A DNA stretch of 28,813 nt from positions 1 through 28,813 of the forward strand of contig JBCDIQ010000021.1 of the NCBI GenBank assembly GCA_039024295.1, written 5' to 3'. Position 1 is the stretch's first letter; each line of letters opens with the position of its first letter. Source of the stretch: JBCDIQ01 sp039024295 (GTDB lineage: Bacteria > Bacteroidota > Bacteroidia > J057). Positions 8,033 through 15,872 of this stretch are shown one piece after another. Below the pieces are notes generated by a model that saw nothing but the letters and a program-made list of their open reading frames with translations, did not search any database and had not been told where the DNA came from. The position numbers were made by a program, and so were the translations under genes.

Positions 8033-10594
8033 TTAGTTCCCGGGAACCAGGTACAGCTCTGCCCGGCGATTTCGTGCTTTGCCGTATTCCGTTGTATTGC
8101 TTTCTTTGGGCTTCATTTTCCCCTGGCTGGAAGTTGAAATTCGGGTTTGATCAACCCCGAGTTTACCAAGAAAATTGATGATGGCCTGTGCACGATTAAA
8201 CCCAAGTACCATGTTGTAAACTTTTCCTCCCTGGTCATCTGTATGACCCACTATAACCAGGTTGAGGGAGGCATCACGATTCATATAGGTAGCCAGTTCA
8301 GTTAACTCCCGGGCATGTTCTGCTTTGATGTGGTACTTGTCAAGGTCAAATTCGACAGGACCGAAGCTGGGCAAATGAGCCTGTTGGGTCCATCGCTGAA
8401 CTACTCCTGTAGTAGGTGCCACTTGTTGGTTTTGCATGGGTTGAGTAGGTACCTGATATACAGGTGCCTGCTGTTGCCTGATAGGCATTTGCTGGTAATA
8501 CTGGGGCTGCTGATACCCATATGCTGGGCTTGAAGCTGGATACCCGGGGGTTTGTGCAACAACTTGTCCTTGAGGACACCCCTGAAACTGGATGGGACCT
8601 GCCATGAGCGGGCATGCGTCACGTGTATCAGGAAGTCCATCGTTATCGGTATCAGGACACCCTTGGAAAGCTTGTAGCCCAGGTACATAAGGACATTGAT
8701 CACTTTGGTTTGGAATGCCATCTCCATCTGCATCTAGCACTTTTGCCGGGCATCCCCTGTTTTCGACCAAGCCTTTTGTAATGGGGCATTGGTCCTCGGG
8801 ATCGGGGATTCCATCCTGGTCTGAATCTGGACACCCATTAAATGCTACCATACCCGGAAGGCTGGGGCATTTGTCCTGAGCATCAGCAATTCCGTCTCCA
8901 TCAGCATCCGTGATCTGGTCTGGACAGCCTTGCTTGGCCCTGGGACCCGGATTTAGCGGACATTTGTCTTCGCTGTCGGGAATGCCGTCCCCATCAGAGT
9001 CGGGACATCCCGCATATTCGGGCATGCCAGGGGTGTAAGGGCATTTGTCCTCTGTATCCATGATGCCATCCTTGTCCATGTCAGACAGTTGCACGGGGCA
9101 ACCTTTATTTTCGATGGAACCTTTTACCAACGGGCATTGGTCCTCAAAATCTGTTACCCCGTCCTCATCAGTATCTGGACACCCCTGGAATTCTGCCAGG
9201 CCTACGATGTTGGGACAACTGTCGATTTTGTCCGGAATGCCGTCCCCATCCGCATCAATATCTGAACTCGGACAGCCTGCCTGTCCCTTGGGACCTGCCT
9301 CATTGGGGCATTTATCCACATTGTCTGGCAAGCCATCACCGTCTGTGTCTGGGCACCCCCGGTAGGGTACGAGGCCAGGTGTATCTGGGCACTTGTCCGC
9401 TGGATCCATTACTCCATCACCGTCTCGGTCCTGTTGTGGACATCCCATGTATTCTTCAGGCCCCGCAATCATGGGACAATTATCTTCAGAATCGATTAGC
9501 CCGTCTCCGTCGGTATCTGGGCAACCCCCAAATTTCTTTGGCCCGGCAATATCCGGACAAACATCCCGATGGTCTTTGACTCCGTCCTGATCTCGGTCAT
9601 TCTCTACAGATTTTTTGCGTGCAGCATAATCACTTTTCGGCGTTCGTTCTTTGTTTACAATGTAATTCATGCTCAGCTCAAACCCTCCTCGGCTCCTGCT
9701 GAAAGGGGCAAGACGGGAAGTATTGATGTCATACGAAAACCCAAAGTGAAATCGGTTAAGGGTAATGCCTACAGAAGGAATAATGGCATCATTTAGGCGA
9801 TAATGACCTCCGAAATGAAGAAAAATTTCATTTTCTAATTCGTAGTTGAGGGTAACCCCTCCATTGAGCTGGGTAAAACTTCCCTGACTCATATACAATA
9901 CTGCCGGAACCAGTACCGTGCGTTTCCCCGTTAAAATTTCTGCTTCAGCATTCGCTGCCATACGGGAAGGCCAGCGCGCTTCTCCTCCCAGAAAGGAAAA
10001 GTTGGGGGCATTGATGTGTGCCATCCCAAGGCCAACCTGGAGGGCCTTCAGCGTACGTGGGTATTTTGAGCGATATACATATGCCGCACCTACATTTACA
10101 TCTCCCAGAGAAAGACGCGTGGTAGGGAAAACTTCCTGGGTGGTCTGTGTTGGGTCAAACCCAATATCTATATCATATTGGTCATCAAACCGGAATAGGT
10201 TGGGGTTAAAACTCTTTTGCATTAACCCAGCTTGAAACCCCAGGGAAATGCCTCCATCTCCCATGGTTTTGTAATAGGAGAGACCTGCGAGGGCATTGGT
10301 CTGTGTCATGGAAGCTTCACCTGCTCCATCTCTGGAGAAGAGAAACCCCATGCCCACTTTCCCCATATTCAAATCCAGGGATGCGAAAGTGGTTTTGAAG
10401 GGAGTTGTCACACTCGCCCATTGGTTGCGGTAATTACCCGCAAGACGTACCTGCCCTTCAAACCTGCCGGTATATGCGGGATTGAAGAAAACAGGGGCCT
10501 GTCTAAATTGTGAGAAATGAGGGTCTTGCGCTTGAAGCCTATTGCCCCACCATAATCCCAGCATGCAACTAGCAAGAATAAGATACTTTTTCAT
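8033..10594 (-). CDS. PorP/SprF - thrombospondin type 3 repeats - OmpA fusion protein
   Basis: This 853-residue outer-membrane protein joins three modules. After a signal peptide (1-22, cleaved before QDPHFSQF), residues 23-315 are a PorP/SprF family beta-barrel (FNPAYTG near the start, LNRFHFGFSYD and SMNYIV near the end). PorP/SprF proteins are T9SS-associated outer-membrane proteins. Residues 333-676 hold twelve calcium-binding thrombospondin type 3 repeats of DxDxDGxxDxxDxCP type, each closed by GCP. A Gln/Pro/Tyr-rich linker (677-735) leads to an OmpA_C peptidoglycan-binding domain (about 742-850), with FDLDKY, GHTDDQG and NRRAELYLV, including the Asp and Arg that usually hold the peptide stem. 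SprF/PorP normally stands alone at about 300 residues. The gene overlaps the preceding cargo gene by 4 nt (ATGA), so the two are co-expressed. Domain identity is strong; one protein acting as both T9SS partner and wall anchor is inference. Confidence 0.93.
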   Translation of the reverse strand: MKKYLILASCMLGLWWGNRLQAQDPHFSQFRQAPVFFNPAYTGRFEGQVRLAGNYRNQWASVTTPFKTTFASLDLNMGKVGMGFLFSRDGAGEASMTQTNALAGLSYYKTMGDGGISLGFQAGLMQKSFNPNLFRFDDQYDIDIGFDPTQTTQEVFPTTRLSLGDVNVGAAYVYRSKYPRTLKALQVGLGMAHINAPNFSFLGGEARWPSRMAANAEAEILTGKRTVLVPAVLYMSQGSFTQLNGGVTLNYELENEIFLHFGGHYRLNDAIIPSVGITLNRFHFGFSYDINTSRLAPFSRSRGGFELSMNYIVNKERTPKSDYAARKKSVENDRDQDGVKDHRDVCPDIAGPKKFGGCPDTDGDGLIDSEDNCPMIAGPEEYMGCPQQDRDGDGVMDPADKCPDTPGLVPYRGCPDTDGDGLPDNVDKCPNEAGPKGQAGCPSSDIDADGDGIPDKIDSCPNIVGLAEFQGCPDTDEDGVTDFEDQCPLVKGSIENKGCPVQLSDMDKDGIMDTEDKCPYTPGMPEYAGCPDSDGDGIPDSEDKCPLNPGPRAKQGCPDQITDADGDGIADAQDKCPSLPGMVAFNGCPDSDQDGIPDPEDQCPITKGLVENRGCPAKVLDADGDGIPNQSDQCPYVPGLQAFQGCPDTDNDGLPDTRDACPLMAGPIQFQGCPQGQVVAQTPGYPASSPAYGYQQPQYYQQMPIRQQQAPVYQVPTQPMQNQQVAPTTGVVQRWTQQAHLPSFGPVEFDLDKYHIKAEHARELTELATYMNRDASLNLVIVGHTDDQGGKVYNMVLGFNRAQAIINFLGKLGVDQTRISTSSQGKMKPKESNTTEYGKARNRRAELYLVPGN
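8567..9598 (-). repeat. Twelve tandem TSP3 repeats, arranged as six pairs
   Basis: The DNA repeats with a period of about 81-93 nt inside the PorP-OmpA gene. At protein level, units alternate between 27 residues and 29-31 residues: odd units end mostly in PGL/PGM plus an aromatic residue before GCP, while even units carry two to four extra residues after GCP. The repeat is therefore a dyad of about 56-58 residues, copied six times. Confidence 0.85.
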
Positions 10595-12441
10595 CGAATC
10601 AGGGTAACTTGACCGGATAGTTTTTGCGTCAGCCCATCTAAGAGGGTGACTTTAGCGACATACACATAGGTGTCTGGGGGAGAGGGGCGCCCTCGATGTG
10701 TTCCATCCCAGCCCTTATCCAATGATTCAGACCGGAAGATCATCTCTCCCCATTGGTTAAACACCATAAAGTCAAGCGACTCAATGTTTCTGCCACGGAA
10801 GTAGAGGACATCGTTTGTTCCATCGTCATTTGGTGTGAATGCATTTGGCACGAAGATATTGGCATCAATTTCCTCGAAAATGACTACCCCAAATTTGGTG
10901 ACCGAGTCTGTACAACCAGGACCGTTGGAGGCAATCAGCTTCACATCGTATGAGCCATAATTTGCATAGGTATGGGTGGGATTTGCCTGGGTGGAGAAGT
11001 TCGCAGGACCTGCGGTGGTATCTCCAAAGTCCCAGTAAAAAGTCTTTCCGAAGTTGGATTGCTGGGTGAACTTCACGGTTAATCCCTGGCGACTTCGTCC
11101 CTCAAAGGCCGCTGTGAAATCTGAACGTGGTAAATCTGTCACATTCACCCAAAAGGTGTCAGATGGTGTTTCTACCCCGTTCATATCCATTCCGATTACG
11201 GTGATGGCGTGTCTTCCCGGATCGTTCAGGAGGGTGGTGAAGCTTGCAGATTCTGAACTTTGCACGGGTTGCCCATCCAGAAAAAAGTTGTACACCACAA
11301 ATATTCGAGGCCTGGCAGTTACGGTGGCTTCGTGCCCGATACAAACGGTATCATCAGAAGCCAATGGAAAACCGACCAGGGTTATTTCCACTTTCTCAGT
11401 AATGCGTCTGATGAGGTGGTTGTAGGCATCACCTACATATATTTCTCCTGTATTATGGTTGATGTCAATTGCTGTAGCTGCTCCAAATTTTGCCTGTATG
11501 CCAATTCCATCCACCCCTCCACCAACACCTGCTTCGCCCGCGTAAGTACTAACAACACCATCTTCTATTCGGCGAACTATTCTATTGGCACCGTCCATAA
11601 CGTAGATGATGCTGTCTCGTGTAATAACTACGTCGTAAGGGAAGTTGAATTGAGCAATGTCCGTAGGACCATCATTGCTACCCAGCCTGCCAGTTCCAGC
11701 TACGGTGGTTACAATGCCAGAAGGAGTTACTTTCCGAATGAGGTGATTCCATTCATCTGCCACATAGATGTTACCCTCAAAGTCAAGCTCAATTCCATAG
11801 GGTCTGTTAAACGTTGCCTGGGTTCCAATCCCATCGTCCTGTCCGGTAACATTGGCTTGGCCTGCAAGGGTTGTCACCACTCCATTTGGGGCAATTTTAC
11901 GAATGGTATGGCCAAGGTGATCACACACATACAGGGTCCCATCTGGGTGGATGGCAATTCCTGTGGGATCTGAAAATCGGGCCACAGGGCCCGGACCATC
12001 TAGAACACCTGCCTGTCCGGTTCCTGCAATTGTGGTAACGTTGCCGTCCAGGTCAATTTTTCTGATTGAATGGTTTTTGGTGTCTGCGACATAGATTACG
12101 CCGTCCTCGTCAGCGGCTATTCCCCACGGAGAATAAAACTGTGCGCTTTCTCCTGGGCCATCCCATGTACCTATATCACCGGTACCGGCAATGGTATATA
12201 CGCTGTCATTTTCGGGATTGTATAAACGTATCTTATGGTTCCATCGGTCTGCCACCACCACCATACCTCTCCCATCTACCGCCAGTCCGTGAGGGTTATT
12301 GAAGGTCGCTTCGCCAAGGGCTCTTCCGTCCTGGTCGCCAGCTTCTTCAATTTTACCGGCAACGGTAGTGACAAGCTGGGCATACAAACTTTGGCTTGCT
12401 GCTAGGACAGCAAGAAGTACAAACAATCTGATACGTCGCAT
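10591..12441 (-). CDS. NHL beta-propeller/PKD surface protein with type B T9SS signal
   Basis: This 616-residue secreted protein has a signal peptide (1-21, cleaved after SLYA). It is followed by six NHL blades of about 52 residues (25-348), each with a TTVAGTG start, a DG turn, an F(N/S).P.G.A.D strand and an IYVAD..NH.IRK end. This is a complete six-bladed propeller. An Ig-like segment (352-435), a PKD domain (about 442-520; FYWDFGDT and THTYANYGSYDVKL) and a CHU_C gliding-motility C-terminal domain (528-616; FVPNAFTPNDDGTNDV, FNQWGE, WDGTHRG) follow. CHU_C is the type B T9SS secretion signal, and type B cargo such as SprB depends on a SprF/PorP partner. Here a PorP-bearing gene starts within its last codon (4-nt overlap). 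Upstream, a glycosyltransferase gene ends 21 nt before its ATG. Secretion to the surface is well supported; its ligand is unknown. Confidence 0.92.
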   Translation of the reverse strand: MRRIRLFVLLAVLAASQSLYAQLVTTVAGKIEEAGDQDGRALGEATFNNPHGLAVDGRGMVVVADRWNHKIRLYNPENDSVYTIAGTGDIGTWDGPGESAQFYSPWGIAADEDGVIYVADTKNHSIRKIDLDGNVTTIAGTGQAGVLDGPGPVARFSDPTGIAIHPDGTLYVCDHLGHTIRKIAPNGVVTTLAGQANVTGQDDGIGTQATFNRPYGIELDFEGNIYVADEWNHLIRKVTPSGIVTTVAGTGRLGSNDGPTDIAQFNFPYDVVITRDSIIYVMDGANRIVRRIEDGVVSTYAGEAGVGGGVDGIGIQAKFGAATAIDINHNTGEIYVGDAYNHLIRRITEKVEITLVGFPLASDDTVCIGHEATVTARPRIFVVYNFFLDGQPVQSSESASFTTLLNDPGRHAITVIGMDMNGVETPSDTFWVNVTDLPRSDFTAAFEGRSRQGLTVKFTQQSNFGKTFYWDFGDTTAGPANFSTQANPTHTYANYGSYDVKLIASNGPGCTDSVTKFGVVIFEEIDANIFVPNAFTPNDDGTNDVLYFRGRNIESLDFMVFNQWGEMIFRSESLDKGWDGTHRGRPSPPDTYVYVAKVTLLDGLTQKLSGQVTLIR

Positions 12442-12462
12442 AGGTTACTCAGTATGTGATCT

Positions 12463-13635
12463 TCATCCCATGACCACTGGTTCTACTAATGAAGGTTGGT
12501 TATCCAAAGATATAGTTTCTTTTTCGTAATTTCCAATCTTATATAATCCAAACATAACATCATATTGTTCGGAGATTACTTTCCAAGTGTACCTTCTCTT
12601 AGCAATTTCGCCCATCTTACGCCCTAATTCCTGTCTGGCTGGCTCATTAAGTTCCTGAAGCTTACTGAATAATTGAAAAGCATCGCCAAAGTAAATGCCT
12701 TTTCCCTCGGTTGTTTCCCTGTTGTAGTTCACATCGTAAGCCAAAATAGGGAGGTTTAGGTTCATTGCTTCTACCAAAGAAGGGTTGGTGCCTCCGGCAC
12801 TGTGTCCATGAATGTAGACCCATGCATTAGACCTGAGCATCCCCAATGTTTTGGGATCATAAATGGGATCATATAAATAAATGTGATTGTAGCCTTCGTA
12901 GGTCTGTTTAAGCTTTCGGCCAAACTCGCTATGGTTCCAATTGCCCACCAGAACAAATGGATACTTTGGATAGCGCGCAAAGCCTTCCAGGATCATTTCA
13001 ACATTATTTTCTGGCTCAATTCGACACACTTTGAAGAAATAGCGACCTTTCAAAAAAGGATATTGGGATATGGTTTCCAGCTCAATGGGCTCGCGCTGGG
13101 CTTGGTCTCCTCCATAGGAGGCTAAATGAGCATCTACCCCATATTCCTCCATTACATAATCTCTGATAGCCTGGTTGTCTGCTACAACTCCATCTGCATA
13201 TTTGACAGCCATTGCCTCAGAGAATTTCAGAAAAGATTGTACCCATGGTCGCCATTTATCTCTTCTCCACTCCAGGCCATCAATGTTCACCAGGAATTTT
13301 TTTCGGGTGAAAAACTTTAACACAGGTATGAACGCACAACCTGAAACGCCAAGAACCAGAATGAGATCTTGGGTAAACATGGCGTGGATCATGCTGATGA
13401 GGTCATACAGGATACTTTGAACGCCATTTGCTTTGAGGGGTAAATAACGAAGCTTGGCACCGTTGAAATAGGTTAGTCGATTTTTTGAAGGGTATTTTTT
13501 CCCGCTACAATAAACGGTGAGGTCGTATTTATTGCTGAGCTGCTTGACCAAATTCTGGGCAAGTGTTTCAAATCCACCATAGCAAGCCGGAAGCCCTACA
13601 GTGCCCACAATACCAATTCGTATAAATTTACCCAT
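12463..13635 (-). CDS. DUF1972/GT4-type glycosyltransferase
   Basis: This 390-residue cytoplasmic glycosyltransferase resembles rhamnosyltransferase-type enzymes of capsule and O-antigen synthesis. The N-terminal domain shows the DUF1972 signature: IGIVGTVGLPACYGGFETL at 7-25, then YDLTVYCSG and GLEWRRDKW. The C-terminal GT-B domain has YFFKVCRIEPENNVEMILEG and the donor-site region HGHSAGGTNPSLVEAM, where the conserved E-x7-E glutamates of GT4 begin (SLVEAMNLNLPILAYD). Length and order match the family. It opens a likely three-gene operon: the next gene, a T9SS cargo, starts 21 nt after its stop. A -7 box lies 23 nt upstream of its ATG. Acceptor and donor sugars cannot be read from the sequence; modification of the cargo or of surface polysaccharide is inference. 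Confidence 0.88.
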   Translation of the reverse strand: MGKFIRIGIVGTVGLPACYGGFETLAQNLVKQLSNKYDLTVYCSGKKYPSKNRLTYFNGAKLRYLPLKANGVQSILYDLISMIHAMFTQDLILVLGVSGCAFIPVLKFFTRKKFLVNIDGLEWRRDKWRPWVQSFLKFSEAMAVKYADGVVADNQAIRDYVMEEYGVDAHLASYGGDQAQREPIELETISQYPFLKGRYFFKVCRIEPENNVEMILEGFARYPKYPFVLVGNWNHSEFGRKLKQTYEGYNHIYLYDPIYDPKTLGMLRSNAWVYIHGHSAGGTNPSLVEAMNLNLPILAYDVNYNRETTEGKGIYFGDAFQLFSKLQELNEPARQELGRKMGEIAKRRYTWKVISEQYDVMFGLYKIGNYEKETISLDNQPSLVEPVVMG

Positions 13636-14058
13636 ATTAAGATATTTTTTGTATTGAACAAAACTAAGGCCTCATCCCACTGGATAAAAGTCCATATTTA
13701 TGCAAATTGAACATAACATGAATTATAAAATACGATTTTTAGAATAAAATAAATCAAACACTCAACTCTGCTATAAGTTACTGTTTATCAGCAAATTATT
13801 TTCTGGTTTTTTATCCTTAGGACCGGTTCAAAGATCAGAATAGTTCTTGAATAGATGATTTATTTTTCGATGGAGGGGGCTTTTTTATCGATTAAATGAC
13901 ATTTTTTTGTCGATTTTTTCATCTTGCTTGATACTTGTTTTCTGTATCACGAGCCAGGATTGACTCCTAAAGGAGAATCTTTCTTTACCTTTCAGAGCCT
14001 TAGGAGAATACTTTTGATGGGGAGCATATGGATGTTACTCTCTTGGGGAAATGATCAA
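13636..14058 (-). other. Non-coding gap of about 420 nt before the glycosyltransferase operon
   Basis: AT-rich, with no convincing gene in any frame and no tRNA-like fold. It holds a promoter box near 13659-13666 and an imperfect inverted repeat (CTCCTAAAGG at 13964-13973 with CCTTAGGAG at 13998-14006) that could form a hairpin after the TPR/PBP operon but lacks a T run. Several T tracts (13881-13918) are present. Confidence 0.6.
13659..13666 (-). promoter_or_regulatory. Candidate -7 box of the glycosyltransferase operon
   Basis: TAGTTTTG on the minus strand matches TAnnTTTG and lies 23 nt before the ATG at 13635. No TTG is seen 17-23 nt further upstream, so only the -7 box supports it. Confidence 0.35.
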
Positions 14059-14059
14059 C

Positions 14060-15841
14060 TCACTCATTTACTTGAGTGATTGTATTATCTTTGAACTGAA
14101 AAAAATACAAGTTTTGGTTATCCTGGTATTGTTGAAAGGAAAAGGAAAAGAAGTTGCCCTTGTAAGACTCAGCAAGCCTCAGAAATTGGGAGAAGGAAAT
14201 TTTTTCAGGATCGTGGATTTCTGCGAGGTTCAACAGGTAATTTCCCAGCTCGTACCCTTTCAGGACGGCATCACTTGGAGGAACCTTGTAAACAGCGAGG
14301 TAATTCTGGTAAAATGGGGTAGAGGAACTGCCGGATTTATCAGGCATTGCATCTGAGGTAAAAGTTAGGTCAAAATCCTCTTTCAGCTCCTGGTCAATGA
14401 TGCTAAATCCAGCCCAAGCAGGAGTTCCCATGGCAGGGAGGACAAAGTTCTGCCACTTCATGTTACTCAGGATCTGACCTGCGGTCTCCTCGTTGCTGAT
14501 GGGGATATAAACCCCGTCGAAAGCCATATCTTTCAAACGGGTATTTTCATCTGAAATAGACTCAGGTGTATCCTCTGGATCGAAAATAGAATCTGTTGTC
14601 ACAATGGTGGTAACACCGCCGAGGGCTCGGAAGGTACTGTCAAACGACTGTACGACCCAATTTGTAAACGCCCTTTGGTCTGTCCATAGGATAACATTTC
14701 TCATGCCCTGTTTCTCAAATGCATAGGTGGCCATGTGTGAGCCATGGGTTGCCACAGAAGGGCTGGCCAGAAAAGTATGTTGCTTATGTTCAATCAAGGA
14801 GGGATTCACGCTAAATGGCACTACATGGCATAAATTTATCGCTTCCGTCCATTCAGATATATAAGCCGACATACTGGTAAATACCTCTCCAATAAGAAAG
14901 GTCGGAAGGCGGCTAGATGCCTGAGGGAGCAGTAAGCTAAGCCTGAGGGTATCCTTACGGGAATCATGCAGCTCGATGAAAACCTTTTTTTCAGATGTGA
15001 TGGAAAACTGCTTTACCGCTTCCTTAAATCCTTCATAAAACTCTAGGCTAACCCGGGTTTTGGGCGGCATTTCCTCAAGGAGGGGAACTGAGTAAGGTTC
15101 GTCGAGGAAAAGCGGCAGGAAAATGGCGGCACGAATGATATTTGGCTCCATAACTTTGGGAGGAGCCGCTTCAGTTTTTTGGAAAAGGGCCGTCAGGAAA
15201 GTGGTATTGGTGCCTCCAGCCTTCAGGTAATCGTCATAAAAAAGTTTACCTGCTTCTCTTTCTCCTTTTTGAACCATCCGATAAGAAATGGCTTCTGCCA
15301 TGAGGGGCTTAATGACCTGCGGAGCTTCTCGAAAGTACGCCTTAATGAAATCCAGGCGTAGGGTTTCAAACAAGGATTTACGCAATGCAGCCTCTGCTTC
15401 TGAACGCAACTGTACATCTCTTGCAGCCACCATGAGCTTACCCAGGTCAGTTAAGCCGCTTTTTCGCTTCTCGGGATCATATTTTTTTAAGAAAAGCAAA
15501 GATCGGTGATACCGTGCCTCTTCTGTGTAGGTAGATTTTGGGAAGGAAGTGAGCAGTTGTTCAAACTTCTGGATAGCCCCAAAATCATCTCCTTCGTAAA
15601 AGTAGGCCAACCCTGCTAAGTAAATGGCAGTTGTTGTAGACTGGTTAAAAGGCCTCAGGCTGGCCGTTTCCAATACGGAAGCTGCTTCGGTGTACCGCTG
15701 CGTTTGTAACAGTCGCTTTCCCTGTTCGATTTGCGAAACTACCTGGAGGTCCTTCTCCAATACTCTTGTGGACTTGCAACCGGACAATACTGCTAGGACT
15801 GCTATGAAAATCGAAAAAAATGTAACTCGGGATAAGCGCAT
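14060..15841 (-). CDS. TPR plus periplasmic-binding-protein-fold lipoprotein (LpoA/LppC-like layout)
   Basis: This 593-residue lipoprotein has lipobox LSGC (Cys22). Residues about 35-230 are TPR-like helices (GKRLLQTQRYTEAASVLE, YLAGLAYFYEGDDFGAIQ). From about 235 to the end it has a type I periplasmic-binding-protein fold: RAAIFLPLFLDE as first strand, FYEGFKEAV helix, LIGEVF, FLASPSVATHG, VILWTDQRAF and GVYIPISNEET. The same layout is seen in LpoA/LppC, an outer-membrane activator of the class A penicillin-binding protein in gammaproteobacteria, and in amino-acid-binding-like proteins of Bacteroidota. It follows its paralogue by 31 nt on the same strand, so both are probably co-transcribed. 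Start is the only sensible ATG before the signal peptide. The fold is well supported; a cell-wall role is by analogy only. Confidence 0.8.
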   Translation of the reverse strand: MRLSRVTFFSIFIAVLAVLSGCKSTRVLEKDLQVVSQIEQGKRLLQTQRYTEAASVLETASLRPFNQSTTTAIYLAGLAYFYEGDDFGAIQKFEQLLTSFPKSTYTEEARYHRSLLFLKKYDPEKRKSGLTDLGKLMVAARDVQLRSEAEAALRKSLFETLRLDFIKAYFREAPQVIKPLMAEAISYRMVQKGEREAGKLFYDDYLKAGGTNTTFLTALFQKTEAAPPKVMEPNIIRAAIFLPLFLDEPYSVPLLEEMPPKTRVSLEFYEGFKEAVKQFSITSEKKVFIELHDSRKDTLRLSLLLPQASSRLPTFLIGEVFTSMSAYISEWTEAINLCHVVPFSVNPSLIEHKQHTFLASPSVATHGSHMATYAFEKQGMRNVILWTDQRAFTNWVVQSFDSTFRALGGVTTIVTTDSIFDPEDTPESISDENTRLKDMAFDGVYIPISNEETAGQILSNMKWQNFVLPAMGTPAWAGFSIIDQELKEDFDLTFTSDAMPDKSGSSSTPFYQNYLAVYKVPPSDAVLKGYELGNYLLNLAEIHDPEKISFSQFLRLAESYKGNFFSFSFQQYQDNQNLYFFQFKDNTITQVNE

Positions 15842-15872
15842 GAGGCTAAGAATAATGACTGGGAGTCAAAGG

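Noticed and set aside
8567..9598. Regular DNA periodicity resembling a CRISPR array or satellite
   Set aside because: The repeats are imperfect, in frame and encode TSP3 units; there are no conserved direct repeats with unique spacers.
11260..11973. Long open frame (237 residues) opposite the NHL gene
   Set aside because: It is antisense to conserved NHL blades; its length comes from repeated sense-strand codons, and the product shows no domain.
14060..14079. 7-bp hairpin (TCACTCA/TGAGTGA) over the stop of the TPR/PBP lipoprotein gene
   Set aside because: No T run follows on the minus strand, so it is not counted as a terminator.
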